A program made the translations under genes and the position numbers. From contig CM057839.1 in the NCBI GenBank assembly GCA_030068075.1, forward strand, positions 19,013,167 to 19,077,166: a stretch of DNA of 64,000 nt, given 5' to 3'. The notes beneath the pieces were generated by a model. The model was not told the origin of the DNA and ran no database searches. It was given only the letters and a program-made list of their open reading frames with translations. How positions within the stretch are numbered: position 1 is the stretch's first letter; every line of letters starts with the position of its first letter. This stretch comes from Paguma larvata (Eukaryota > Chordata > Mammalia > Carnivora > Viverridae). Positions 47,931-59,851 of the stretch are shown here, in pieces.

Positions 47931-48599
47931 ACTCACTGAGCCAGAACTTCCGGGTTGGGTGCTCCTGTGCCCACTTCTCCAGGGGAGAGGAGGAAGCAAA
48001 GTTTGCAACTGTTACCTCCAGCTTAACCAACTCTTCAAAGCCAGTTAGAGTCAATTGTCTGAAATGAGCATATTCCATCTACGCGCTCCTTGTGGTAGGA
48101 ATAATATAGTCAAGGTAGCTCTCACTTCTGTAGTTGGCCAGAAAAAATCCAGCAACATTTTCTTAGCTAGCTGGGTCACTAAAAACAGATTTTTCAAAAA
48201 CTACCAAACCTGTGTTTTTGTCAGTGAGGGAAAAATGTGATTTGTGCATGATCTTTCATCTGTGATTCTCATAAGGCCTTGGTTTGAAAAGAAACAGAAA
48301 ATCTTTGACTTAAAATATTGGATTATTTTCCTTGTAAGGACAACTGGGTATGATGGCATAGTTAAAAGCACTTCTGATATATTTAACACTGATTGTATAT
48401 GCAACACTGTTAAAATAGAAAGGAAGAACATAAAGGTGATTATATAGAAACTACTGTCCTCAAGCAGCTTAGCGTCTCCTGAGGTTCTAGAACAGGCAGG
48501 CATAGGATTGCATTTAATACAAGGCACACAATGTAAAGTGCTAAAAGTTCTGTAAGAACTAAGTGCTTTGGCAGTGCCTGAAAAGGGAAAATATTAATT
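47931..48599. other. Possible 3'UTR of the HEBP1 copy, then unassigned sequence
   Basis: The first 100-300 bp may be retained 3'UTR of the pseudogene, but I cannot confirm where it ends. Frames at 48,055-48,527 on both strands have no domain. Confidence 0.35.
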
Positions 48600-48870
48600 T
48601 TTACTGAGATGATTGGATCTGACTCAATGATATAAGTGACATTTGACCTGACTTGAAGACAGTGGGAGATTTGATTAGGCAGAAATAGGGAGAGATGTCA
48701 CCTCAGGCTAAGGGAGAAGTATGAGGTGGAGCACAGAGGTCCACAGGGCATGACCTCTTTGGAGAAAGGCGGCTAGAAGAGAGCTGAGGTTCAGATAGCT
48801 CTTCTGTAAGAAAGTAATTCATACAGGAGACGAGGTTCGAAGGACAGACTGAGGTCAGACTGTGAAGTCA
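48600..48870 (+). repeat. Ancient mammalian repeat, internal part, unassigned family
   Basis: 'tgacctgacttgaagacagt ... ggcagaaatagggagagatg' followed by 'ggtggagcacagaggtcc' resembles the same ancient repeat as at 35.7 kb. Family uncertain. Confidence 0.4.
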
Positions 48871-48959
48871 TGGTACCATGTGGAGAACGTTTTATGAACA
48901 CAGCAAAGGGCATAGGAAACACCACTTTTTTGTGTTATTCTTTTCAAATGATCAGGATT

Positions 48960-49060
48960 TAGTTTGTAGCTATTCTATCTCTATGACATTAGGAAACAAA
49001 CTTCTTAACCTCCATCTCCTATACAATAAAATGATACCTATTAAACTATGTGGAGTGTTT
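48960..49060 (+). repeat. MIR-like fragment
   Basis: 'cttcttaacctccatctcct atacaataaaatgatacct' follows the MIR core ('acttaacctctctgtgcctc ... aaaatgggg'). A 'ctatgccaggctttgttctg' word typical of L2/MIR-type repeats comes right after. Confidence 0.6.
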
Positions 49061-49821
49061 GTTTTTATAATTTACTCTATGCCAGGCTTTGTTCTGGAGC
49101 TGGTGATATAGAAATGAACAAAAGAAAATAATCCATACTTATATACAGATTAAATTTTTGAGGAAAAGCAACTAATAAAGAAACCCATATATGGTATGTA
49201 ATGTGGAGAGAAATTCCACAAAGGGAACTCGGGTAGAGTTGGGGGGAGTGGTGAGTAGAATGATGGAGATCACAATTTTACATAAGTTATTAGGGTAGGC
49301 CTCACTAAAAGGAGACCACTGGTCAGGTTCCCAAGTGGCTTCGTGGTGCTGAAAGTCCAGGCAGATGAGACAGCAAGTTCTGTCCTTCCTTCCTGAGGAA
49401 GAAGTGTGTGTCAGTAAAGTGGTTGAATCTCAGCTATTTGGAAGGTATAGGCCACAGTATTATTCAAACTGATCAAAGGTGTCGGAACACAGGAGAAACT
49501 GGTCAGAAATTTTGTTGGAGGCTCTTTTAGATATACACATGGAGATTTCGATTTTTCTTACTCTCTGTTCTCTGTTTCTCTGGACTGCTCTCCTCTACTC
49601 CCAAGCTCAATCTATGCACTCACTGATGGTTCCTAATGTGTGTATCCAACCCCAGCTTTACCTTGAACTAAAGATACACATCTTTTGAACTTGGGAATGT
49701 AGGCAATCAGTCCCAGAGAAACAGAACAGACAGTAACACCGAGTACAGAATCTCTGAGTTTTCTCATGCATTAGTGTTGAGACAATGAGGGTCTGATAGT
49801 AGCACCTGAGGAACAATGGTG
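49061..49821. other. Unassigned sequence
   Basis: About 760 bp. Frame of 69 codons at 49479-49688 with no domain. No repeat named except the short L2/MIR-type word at the left edge. Confidence 0.4.
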
Positions 49822-49934
49822 AGGAAGAAATAAAATTAAGAGTATTCTGGAAGAAAGATAAAGAAATAAAATTAAGAGTAGTCTGGAAGAAAGGTAAAGA
49901 AATACAATTAAGAGTATTCTGGAAGAAAGAGAAA
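49822..49934. repeat. 36-bp tandem repeat, about 3 units
   Basis: The word ttaagagta recurs at 49836, 49872 and 49908, exactly 36 bp apart, inside the longer unit 'aagaaataaaattaagagta' plus 'ttctggaagaaaga'. Units differ by only a few bases. Because 36 is a multiple of three, a minus-strand frame (49771-50034) shows a repeated 12-residue hydrophobic block (LLLILFLYLSSR); this is a by-product and not evidence of a gene. Confidence 0.93.
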
Positions 49935-50998
49935 GTACATCAAGAAGGAAGTGATCAACTAGGGCATGTGCAACTCCTATCTCAAGGAATAACTCCCTGA
50001 AGGAAAACGCAGAACTTACTAGACTGAACACCATGGAGGCCCTGGTGAAAGCAATCAGAGTAGTTTGAGGAAGAATGGCAGTCTGTTAGGCTTAAAATCT
50101 TTCCTACCAAAAGTTCCTTATACCATAAGATTTTAGTAAAACACCCAAAATATTTAACAAAAAATTAAACTTTTTAAGCATTCAAAAAAACATTTTTTTA
50201 ACATTGCTGAAGAATATGAAGGAAATTTTTGAAGGCCAAATCAAAACACAGAGCAAGTATTTTTAAGAAATGCTGTCATGTGGCAAACAGCATACCAAGA
50301 CTAAAGTGATTTTTACTTGCCAAGAGCATTATTTGTAATCACCAAAAACAGGAAAAACAAAAAATCTAGGCCATAAAATTGCCTGGACCAGAATTAAAGA
50401 CCTTACCATGAAGCTGGGAACCTAGCTGAGAGCTAAATCCTCAATGAAAGGGTGATGTAAAATACACACGGTGAAAAAAAATACTCATTTGTTACAGACT
50501 TGGATCCAGGGGGAAAAATATACAAACTAAACAGTTTTAGATCATAAGTCTTAGTTCACACATTTTGAAGCCTGAATATATTCTTCAGAATTTCCATCCT
50601 CAGTCTCACTTGGCTTTCTCAATTGGAAATATTTTCAAATATCCAGAAACAAATGCAAACACAAATATTTTCTACAGGAATCATGCTCATCTGTGGCCAC
50701 AAAGAATTCTAGAAAACTTTCAAATACAAAAAAGTGAATGAAATAGGTGAGGGAAAGGAACGCCATAAATCAAAGTCAGTAAAAAAAAAAAAATTAAATA
50801 TTAACACAATGAGAGTGGAAATGCTATCCTATGGGATGTTTAGAGACATTCTCACAATAAGGCAACTTTCCACCTAGGCTTCAGACTAAGCATTTTATTT
50901 GGCCCTATTTTCCAGTTTAATTTTTTTCTTCAGCTACATAAAATCTTTTATAAAGTCTTCCAGTACTCAAGTTATTACATTCTGAAGTTTTCTAAGTA
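49935..50998. other. Unassigned AT-rich sequence
   Basis: About 1 kb with several A-runs (near 50,783) and no recognised gene or repeat. Confidence 0.4.
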
Positions 50999-51015
50999 TA
51001 GCCCATTTGATTTTT

Positions 51016-51189
51016 ATATATTTTTTTGATAAAGTAAACACACAATTAGGGGAGAGGGAGAGAGAGGAGACAGAGAATCCTATGCAGGCTCCATGCAGAG
51101 CCTGACATTGGGCTTGATCTCACAACTTGAGACTATGACCCGAGTTGGAATCAAGTCACCTCAACTGATTGAGCCACCCAGGTGCCCCT
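51016..51189 (-). mobile_element. CAN SINE, minus strand
   Basis: T-rich tail, GA-rich body and final ccacccaggtgcccc, somewhat shortened and diverged. A 17-bp duplication with one mismatch flanks it: tagcccatttgattttt at 50999-51015 and tagcccatttgactttt at 51190-51206. Confidence 0.94.
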
Positions 51190-51839
51190 TAGCCCATTTG
51201 ACTTTTTTTATTTTTGTAAAATTATCTGAAAATATCTTCTATTTTCTCAAGTATCTTTAACATTTTAATGAATTACTAAAGGTGTCTTATGAAACCAGTA
51301 TCTTTGTTGTGTTTTTATTTTTGGCTTTTGATATCTGTCTTCACTGTCGATATTCCCGGTAAATTTTGATTCAACTTCTGATGTGTATAAAATATTACAG
51401 AGAAATTTTAAAAACCGGAATCATCTCTAGAGGGAATTTCTTTTTGTTTTCAGTATGCATTTAATGGGAGGGGCAAATGTCAATCTGAGTAGAAGTTGAT
51501 CTGTAGTCAGGCTTATCTATTTGTTATTCCTTCTTTTCCTCACATTCTCAACCATATTCAGAGTATTTACCAAGGCCTCTCATCTTAACTCTGTGATCCA
51601 GTTTTATTTCTCATTCTTATAGGATGCTCAAAAGACTTCAACTGCTAACCTTCCCACTTTCCACACCCCATCTAGCTTCTCAACCTTACAACTAATGCCT
51701 AGAAGGCAGGCCTAGAACATTAGACTCACTGTTCTTAAAAAAAACATTGCCTTGTTAACATTTGAATTCCTTCACACATTCCTTTAAAATGTTTCTAATT
51801 TTTGTGTTTTTCTTCTCTTTAATAGGTACTGATCTAAAA

Positions 51840-52915
51840 TAAGCCAGACAGGAAACTATCAAAATCCTAGAGAACACAGACAGCAACTTACTAGAAATAT
51901 CTCCAGAGGCAAAAGAAATAAAAGCAAAATGAACTATTGGGACTTCGTCAAGATAAAAAGCTTCTGCATGCCAAAGGAAACTATCAACAAAACTAAAAGA
52001 CAGTCTATGGAAGAAGGTATTTGCAACTTACATATCTGATGAAGCGTTAGTATTCAAAATCTATAAAGAACTTATCAAACTCAATACCCCAAAAACTAAT
52101 GAATAGACATTTTTTCCAAAGACAACATCCAGATGGCCAGTAGACACAAGACAAACATCACTCATCAGAAAAATACACATGCAACCACATCTTGCACCTT
52201 TCAAGATGGCTAAAATTAACTCAAAACAACATGTTGGTGAAGATACAGAGAAAGGGGAACCCTCTTACACTGTTAGTGGGAGTGCAAAGTGGTGCAGCCA
52301 CTCTGGAGAACAGTATGGAGGTTCCTCAAAAAGTTAAAAAATAGAACTACCCTATGACCCAGCAATTGCACTATGAGATATTTACTGTAAAGATATAAAA
52401 CACTGATTCAAAGGGCACATGAACCCCAATGTTTACAACAGTTAACAATAGCCAAGTTATAAAGAGCCCAAAAACCATCGACTGATGAATAAAGAAGAAA
52501 TGGTATATACACACACACAATGAAATCTTACTCAACCATCAAAAATTATGAAATTCTGCCATTTGCAACAACGTGGATGGAACAAAAATATTTTATGCTC
52601 AGGGAAATAAATGAGAAAGACACAATTTCACTCAGGTGTAATTTAAGAAAACAGATGAACATAGAGGAAGAGAGGAAAAAAAAGAAGCAAACCATAAGAG
52701 ACTCTTAACTATGGTGAACAAACTGAGGGTTTCTGGAGGGGAGGTGGGTGGGGATAGGTGATGGCTATTAAGGCTATTAATGGCACTTATGGTGTTGAGC
52801 ACTGGGTGTTATATGTAAGTGATTAATCACTAAATTAACGAATCACTAAATTCTACTCTTAAAACCGAAACCAATAAAAGAAAAAACACACACAAAAAAA
52901 ACTTAAAATAAAAAA
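51840..52915 (+). mobile_element. 5'-truncated L1, plus strand, about 1.1 kb
   Basis: ORF2 C-terminal coding sequence ('aaactatcaaaatcctagag', 'ttgggacttcgtcaagataa', 'gaaggtatttgcaacttaca') is followed by the tail region ('gtggtgcagccactctggag', 'gaacaaactgagggtttctg') and an A-rich end. Many frameshifts; the longest frame is only 62 codons. Upstream of about 51,840 the sequence no longer follows L1. Confidence 0.92.
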
Positions 52916-54834
52916 TAAGTCAGTCTGCTATGTCCACAAATTGAAAGCCCAAAGATAAATTTTTTACCTCTAGCAAGACAACTGGGAATATAACTGTCAA
53001 AGATTGCAGAGGACTTCAGACATTCCACTGATGCTCTGCTCTGTGGTCTGACTTGGGTATTGGCATTCTTTGTATTATTTTTACACCAGACACACACATA
53101 TTAGCATTACATAAATGGATCCTGTATCTTAATAGGAAAAAAGGTGAAGAATTAAAGAAATGGGAATCAGCAAGTACAGACACGTTTTATTATTTCATTT
53201 CAAAGGGAAAGCTGAGAATTTAGACAGTACTTAAAAGGATTTGAAACAGAAATAGGTTCTTTTAAGAAACGGTCTATAATCCAGAATGCCTCCATGCTGA
53301 CATGGGGTGGTATGAAGACTGCATTAATTCATCATGTAAAACACAAAGCAAACCATGAATGCTTACAACAAGAGTATGTATTTAGGTTTCTCTCTGGTCT
53401 TAGCATTTAAAAATTCCAGTTACAGGGAGAGGAGATGGTAACGAGAGCAGTGGAAGCAAAAAGTTAAGTAGGGATCTTGGAAAAGGTAAAGATGAGGTGA
53501 GGGAAAGTGGGGAGTTTATAACTCCTCCTGGATTCCTAAACTCCCTAACTGAGAGGAAAGCAAAATAGCCCTTCGTGAATTAGAAAAGGCTACATCAGTT
53601 TACTGTTTTAACACCTAGTTCCAGGTTCCAATAAGGAAAGTAATAGTCTGTTTGGGAAGTTACTTTGATATGGTGTGCAGGTTGGTATTGATGTCCATTA
53701 TACTCACAATATCCTAGGTGATGGCAATACGGTAGTTTTAACAGGGGCAAGTTGCTAGGTAAGCTTACATTCTACCTGAATTCTATGTAACATTTAATCC
53801 TAAGATATTTAAGTGTCAGATAAAAACAAAGTAATTCTTTTTGCCATATCTAAATATCCTAATTTCTTTCACTAAAGAGTGCAATTATCCAAAATTGGTG
53901 TTCACATAGAGAACAGAATCTCAGAACAAAATAGATGAAATTCACATAATCTACAGGGGATGTTATCTCACAGGGATTGCTAGTTTGTATTAACTAGGTA
54001 AACCTGGATTCCAAAAGCATTGCAGCTCTGAATTGGGGAATATTTGTTGCTTAAGTATTCGATGCTGTTCTGAATAGTCCCCCATGTACAAAACTGGAGC
54101 CCCTGTCACTCAGAGGGAAAGTTAAATAGTTATGAAAATATGAGAGATTATGGGAGGATAAATTATTTTTATTTCACCTGACATTAAACTATTGATCGAC
54201 TATCAATACTCATCTTTTCCTAAAGGGGAGAAAACTTTACAATAAAGAACGTTTTTAAGAAAAATTGCCTTACTATAAAATGTGCCATATCCTATTTGTG
54301 TTTCACTGTATTCTAGGGCTATCAGTCTTATGAAGCAATAAATTTCTGTTGTATACTCCATAAGCTCCTGTGATAACATTTTATATTGCTTGTCTGCTGC
54401 CTGAAGGAGGAGGGTAAAATATTATTTCAAGGTGCATTTTGCATCCAAGGAGACTAGACCTGTTTATTGCAATAGTCCTATTTGTTACTCTAGGGCAATG
54501 GTTATTAGATATGAAACAAAATGAGAAGGATTGGTTTCTCTCCCCCAAGGAAAGGAGGAGGGAAGACATGAAAGAGAAGAAGAAATGGGAGGGGAAGATA
54601 AACCAATGAAATCTTGGGAGATGGACACTCAGTGGGTAATTGTCTATTAAGGCAATCTATCCCTTGAGAAATGACTGACTGAAATGTCTTAATATCGACA
54701 AGCAATATTTGATATTTGCTCAGAGAGGAATGTTGTAATTCTAACCATGTCACCCTCAAATATTCACTATTGTTCTAGAGGTGGTGGTTTTGTTCACGTG
54801 GTCCATGAGGTGGTTAGGTGATGTATTTGATGTT
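52916..54834. other. Unassigned AT-rich sequence
   Basis: About 1.9 kb with no recognised gene or repeat. Frames of 60-84 codons at 52903-53097 and 54381-54759 have no domain. Confidence 0.4.
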
Positions 54835-55250
54835 CAGGATTGAATTGTGTTTTTCTCGAAATTCATAGGCTGAAGTCCTAACCCCTGGTACCTCACATAA
54901 AGTAACCTGATTTAGAAACAGGGTCATTGCAGGTATGATTAGTTAAGTAGGGTAATCCTCTAACCCAGTATGACTGGTATCCTTATAGAATGTCAAGTCA
55001 AGAGATGCCTATAGAGAGAAAACAACATTAAGATAGAGGAAGAACACCATCTGCAAAAAACATTCAAGATTTCCAGCAATTTACACGTAACTAAAAGAGG
55101 CATGGAACATATTTCCTCCCAAAAGCTCTGTAAAGGATCCAATCCTCAATTTGATCTTAGACTTTTTGTTCCAAAACCATGACACAATAAATTCTTTGTT
55201 AAACTACCCAGTTCATAGTTGCTTGTTATTGCAAGGCTAGCAAACCATTA
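54835..55250 (+). repeat. MLT1-type LTR (MaLR, ancient)
   Basis: 'ggattgaattgtgtttttct', 'ggctgaagtcctaacccctg', 'agaaacagggtcattgcagg', 'gactggtatccttatagaat' and, near the end, 'cttgttattgcaaggctagc' follow the MLT1 consensus from end to end. A short internal part is missing. Solo and non-functional, with no internal retroviral genes next to it. Confidence 0.82.
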
Positions 55251-55289
55251 TTTTTTAACCTGGTGAAAAAAGAGCATGAAAGCAATCTG

Positions 55290-55740
55290 TTCCTCAGTTG
55301 TGGGATCACCTGGTAATTTCAGGTCCTCTGAGACACAGATGGGATTTGATGTGTAAAATTTTATTGGGGAAAAGGCCTATGGAAGAAAAAGGGGGAATGA
55401 AGAGCATTAACTACAATTCAAGTCTGACCCCTGTGAAAATAGAGTGGGGAGGAAAGAAGGATTGGGTGAAGGAATCTCAGAATGGAGCATATTTCTAAAC
55501 AACGTTATAGATGGGTTAACAAAATCTTCTACCTTAAGTTACCTATCACAGAAGTTCCCAGATCTTGCAGTAATAAGGTTTCATAGTATCCCTGTTGTGC
55601 TTGCTCACTGAGAGAAGCCTGAGGACAGCGTGATCTCAATACAAATCCAACAGTGGGTAGAGAAGGATGGCAGCTGGGCTATCAGTTAACTATGTTCCCC
55701 CAGCATGACATCTGAGTGACACAGTTCCCTGGTTACCACA
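55290..55740 (-). repeat. Possible ancient LTR, minus strand
   Basis: On the minus strand 'ccccaataaaattttacaca' followed by 'atctgtgtctcagaggacct' has the look of an LTR polyadenylation and U5 region, and 'gtgtcactcagatgtcatgc' lies near the other end. The family and boundaries are uncertain. Confidence 0.35.
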
Positions 55741-55845
55741 CTGGGGGATTTGAAGATGCCTTAGAAGAATATTTCTTGAAGGTCTGCTGAAAGTTATCTG
55801 TTTAAGGTACTTCAGCTATCAAGGTAATATCCTTTTGATTAGGAG

Positions 55846-56012
55846 TTGGCAAACAATGGCCTATGGACCAAACCCAGCTTCTGTTCTATTTTTGTAGGAC
55901 TTTGGACTAACACTGGTTTTTAAAGAGTAAAGGAAATGAAAAAGGAGAAGACTGAAGAGACTACATGTGGTCCATAAAACCCAAGATTTTTAATATCTGG
56001 TTCTTTAAAATA
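55846..56012 (+). repeat. hAT-type DNA transposon fossil
   Basis: 'gagttggcaaacaatggcct atggaccaaaccc' and, near the right end, 'atgtggtccataaaaccc' with 'atatctggttcttta' follow the common eutherian non-autonomous hAT element whose ends carry 'ggcaaactatggcc'. The middle is shortened. The precise subfamily name is not given. Confidence 0.65.
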
Positions 56013-56455
56013 TCTGGTTCTAAAAAAAATAGCTAACCTTTATTTTAGAAGTTATCTATAGCCATTAGTATTGGGGTTCCACACCTGATGTCAGGTTGGC
56101 CTGTTTCAGCCAGTTCTCCCTAGGCCCCCTATGTCTACGGAAGCCATGCTGGGCATGATACGGTGAGGTGGAGCAGGTAGGTTGTACTCTTTAAAAGGAA
56201 AGGATATGGAACTATTAGGCACAACATGTCTATCTTCTGGTAGTCACATATTAGTTGAAGCTTCACTATTTTCTCCTTTCCACATAAGTAGAATTTTCAT
56301 GTTCCTTATGATATGGCCAGTTCACAGCCACTGACCTGCTGAGAAGTGGGTGACAGCAGCCAGAGGTCTACCATCCAACTTAACTCACTGGATGTCAACC
56401 TAGGCTAAATTCAAGCCAGTTCATCTATATAGTCCTCTTAGACCTCATAAAAACT
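56013..56455. other. Unassigned sequence
   Basis: About 440 bp without a recognised gene or repeat. Confidence 0.4.
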
Positions 56456-56465
56456 AATGTATGCT

Positions 56466-56652
56466 CTTTTTAAAATTTTGAGAATAAAGAGTGTGCATGT
56501 AGTTGAGGGGCAGAGAGAGAGGGAAAGAGAATCTTAAGCAGTCCTTGCACTGTCAGCAAAGAGCCTGATGAGTGGTCGATCTCAGGAAACAGGAGACCAC
56601 GACCTGAGCCCAAATCAAGAGTCAGATGCTAAATGAGATATTGAGGCATCCC
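56466..56652 (-). mobile_element. Older CAN SINE, minus strand
   Basis: The reversed tail and GA-rich body are clear (gaggggcagagagagaggga, actgtcagcaaagagcctga), and the head is decayed (gatattgaggcatccc). A perfect 10-bp duplication, aatgtatgct at 56456-56465 and 56653-56662, defines its ends. Confidence 0.9.
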
Positions 56653-56662
56653 AATGTATGCT

Positions 56663-57479
56663 ATTGAACAGATCTGTAATTTTTTAGCACGAGTGAAATG
56701 TAGGAGGTGGTTTTTGAGAAAAGGAGCATTATACATTAAAGCAATCACTCAAGCTGCTGGAATGTGAATAAACTAAGTGAACATAGAATGTTTGGAAATA
56801 GACCCAAGTACACATATGAAGTCTATGTATAAGTAGTCCCTAAACCTATTATCAACCATCACTTTCTCACCTTATCAGCTTCTGGCTCCGTTCAACTTAT
56901 CTCCTCCTCATACACTTTCGTCACTTGACTTCCAGGATGGGGGTAAGAATGAACAAATGGTATAGGGATAATTGGCTAACCATTATAGAAGAAACTTACT
57001 CGTTTTCTTATATAAAAATAACTCTACATAAAACATGACTAATACATAAAATAGCCTTAGAAATTAAGAGCATTTCAAAGAATGGAAAAAAATTTACAAA
57101 AACACTTCAGAATTAAGTGTTCAGGTGCTACCATTAATAGTCGAATATTTTGTGTCTGTTAGGTTTCATGAAGTGAATTGGGCACTTAGCATGTGTCAAT
57201 GATGATCATAAACCACAAAATAGACCAAATGTGAAATTTCTAGGAAGAGGTCATAAAATAAGCCTAGTTATAAACATTATTTACCATTTTAGATAAGGAC
57301 ACAGATGAGTGCTGGGGTAGGAGGAAGGCCTTTGCAGAGTTAGGAACTGTGGCTGTATAAACCAGATTGAAACAATGAAATATAAGGAAAGATTGAAGAA
57401 ATTTAGGCTAGTAGATAATAAGGGAGGAAGTGTCCCGGGTTAAAAAAAAAATAGAGCTATTTACTATGGTAAACTATGT
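56663..57479. other. Unassigned AT-rich sequence
   Basis: About 0.8 kb, no recognised feature. Confidence 0.4.
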
Positions 57480-57700
57480 GCGAAGTACTGTAGGAAAGTA
57501 AGGATGGTCCATGTGGCTGGAGCACAGTGAGTAGACCAGGAGTCCCGGTCTCCAGAGAAGGTCAGTGGGGCAAGTAGGTTGGACAATGATTGGTCTTGGC
57601 GGTCTTGTAGAGAACTGTGGTTTTTACTAGAAATGAAATGCAAAGCAGATGTCAGGTATTTACAACAGAGAAAAGACCTCACACAACTTTTAGAAAAATT
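57480..57700 (+). repeat. Ancient mammalian repeat, internal part, unassigned family
   Basis: 'ccatgtggctggagcacagt gagtagacc' and 'gcggtcttgtagagaactgt' fit the same old repeat noted at 35.7 and 48.6 kb, where 'gtgtggctggagcgtag' type words occur. Confidence 0.45.
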
Positions 57701-57715
57701 ACTCTGTAAATCTAT

Positions 57716-58010
57716 TATAGATCCCTCATAAGTGGAATCATGTAATGTTTGTCCATCTATGACAGACTTATTTCACTAGTATGAGGTTTTCTAGGTTCAT
57801 CTGCATTCTTGCAAATGTCATGATCCCCTTTTTACAAAGGCTGAATATCCCATGGTGTGTATATATATATTACCCATTTATCTATTGAAAGCTATTTAGA
57901 TTATTTCCGGATCTTGGCTCTTGTAAATAAAGCTGTATTGGAATACAGGAATGCAGACAGCTCTGTGAGATCCTGATTTCCATTTTTTTGAATATATACC
58001 CATCATGTCT
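57716..58010 (-). mobile_element. Old L1 fragment, minus strand
   Basis: Read on the plus strand, 'ataagtggaatcatgtaatg tttgtcc', 'ggttcatctgcattcttgca' and 'cccatttatctattgaaagc' are reversed L1 ORF2 end/3' sequence. Neither poly-A tail nor flanking duplication is visible. Confidence 0.82.
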
Positions 58011-58453
58011 CACCTACTAAGAACATCACTTTTAGGATCTAGTGTCCTGAAGGGGGGGGTTGGATTTACTTAGACATTTGGGAAGATCATCTAATTACAG
58101 GTGTGAAAAACAAGAGGCATATGTTGATGGATGGAGCGGTTTTGTTGGTAATATGTGAAGTTCTCTGTGGATAGCTTCAAATATTTTTAGCGAAGTATGA
58201 AGGGGACTGCTGTGAGGGTTGAATTAGGTTATCTAATATAAATCACACAGAAGACATCCTAAGGCTTATGTGTTATACTTACATAGAAAATATTCCTAAT
58301 AAGGGTTACAAATGGTATGTAGGTAACCCTGTTTATTGTGTCTAAAAGTGTTTTTGAGTATGAGCACTAAATTTCTAACACTAGCAGGGACCCTGTGCTT
58401 AGTCTGAGCCCACGAATCAGAGAGGAAGAAAAAACGCTTTAAAAATTCAAATG

Positions 58454-58829
58454 TGTGGTACATATATACAATGGACCACTATGTGGCAATGAGAAAAAAT
58501 GAAATCTGGCCATGCGTAGCAACATGGATGGAACTGGAGGGTATTAATTTAAGTGAAATAAGTCAATCAGAAAAAGACAGATACCATATGTTTCCACGAA
58601 TAGGTGGACTTTGTGAGACTAAGCAAAAACCAGGGGGAGGGGAAGAGGGGAAAGAAAAAAAAGACACAGGGAGGGAGATAAAACATAAGAGACTCTCAAA
58701 GACTAAGAACTGAGGGTGAAGGGGATGGGGGGGGAGAGGGAGTGATGGGCATTAAAAAAGGGCACATGTTGGGATGAACACTGGGTGTTTTATGTAAATC
58801 AATTTGAAAATAAACTATTATAAATGAAA
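58454..58829 (+). mobile_element. Young 5'-truncated L1, plus strand
   Basis: It contains the last ORF2 codons and 3'UTR ('gcaacatggatggaactgga', 'gagactctcaaagactaaga', 'atgaacactgggtgttttat') with a short A-rich tail. A perfect 13-bp duplication, aaaaattcaaatg at 58441-58453 and 58830-58842, flanks it. The left junction fits the T/A-rich cut preference of L1 endonuclease. The 86-codon frame at 58453-58713 is the ORF2 tail and 3'UTR. Confidence 0.95.
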
Positions 58830-58842
58830 AAAAATTCAAATG

Positions 58843-59699
58843 CAAGATTGTTTTCTTCAAATTGCAAGATTATTAAAGGTGTAAATCAAAGGTCAAAATA
58901 AGTGCCAGACTTGAACATTAATCTGGAGGCAACATTAGGAGGGGAAATTTGGAGGAACTCCAAAGTCTATCTATGCTTTTTGGCCTTTCTGCTGTCTTTA
59001 AAAATAAGGGTTTGAGGATGGAGTATTGTAGAGGCTACAAAGGCAAACAAGGTCTTTCATTCCTCACATAGATTTGTATTTTGTACAGATTATTATACAG
59101 GTTGTTGCAGACCTGAATGTCCACTCTCGAGTTTATGTATGTTTTATTATGTATGCTGAGATAGAGACCCCAAATGACTTTGAATGATTCTAGATAGCTT
59201 CTATTTAATGTTCTTTAATAAACCTTTACAGATATCTAATGGAGATCATGATTAGTCCAGAGATTAAGTACAAGGGTGTTTTTCTAAGTTTGAAATAATT
59301 TCATAACTTGAAAGTTGTGGTTTATGAGAAAATTTGTAATTAAAAAGTTAATTGAAATCCTAAGAATTTTGAGTTAGAACAAAGAATACTTTTAAATCAC
59401 TATAAAAAGTTAAAAATGAGTATTTTCAAGATATTTGCTCTTTGTAAATATATTGGTCTGCAAACATTGTCACGATTTTCTCTTTGGGAAAAATCTTGAC
59501 CCACATCTATACAAAGAGAAGTTGATTTTTAAGGTTTCAATTCTCCTTTATATTGCTTTCAAATATTTTATTCTAGATGCTTTGTTTTAGCTATTAACGA
59601 TTCATAATTGTTTATTAACTTTGCAAAATAGTGATTAAAAGGGCTTTATTCTTAAATATACCTTTTTAATCTCCCAGTGGATTTTTTATGCATACCTTG
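58843..59699. other. Unassigned AT-rich sequence
   Basis: About 0.85 kb, no recognised feature. Confidence 0.4.
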
Positions 59700-59830
59700 T
59701 GACCAACAGCAAGCCACTTCTCACTCAGCAACTTTGATTCCTCATTTGAAAAAGTTGTCTCAGACTACCCAGTAGGTACCTTCCAACTTTAAAGCATAAT
59801 AATTCTATGTGTATTTCTTCTCAAGTACTT
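59700..59830 (+). repeat. MIR, plus strand
   Basis: 'gtgaccaacagcaagccact tctcactcagcaactttgat tcctcatttgaaaaagttg' follows the MIR core, and 'accttccaactttaaagcat' follows its right part. Confidence 0.6.
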
Positions 59831-59836
59831 CTGAAC

Positions 59837-59851
59837 TTAGGGTTAGGGTTA
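59837..59851. repeat. Short telomere-like motif
   Basis: ttagggttagggtta, about two and a half TTAGGG units. Too short to be a true interstitial telomere without other evidence. Confidence 0.8.

Noticed and set aside
47698..48078. 126-codon frame on the minus strand
   Set aside because: It is antisense to the HEBP1 pseudogene and arises from its relatively GC-rich coding sequence.
49771..50034. Hydrophobic repeat protein on the minus strand
   Set aside because: It is the 36-bp tandem repeat read in frame; no start context or promoter supports a gene.
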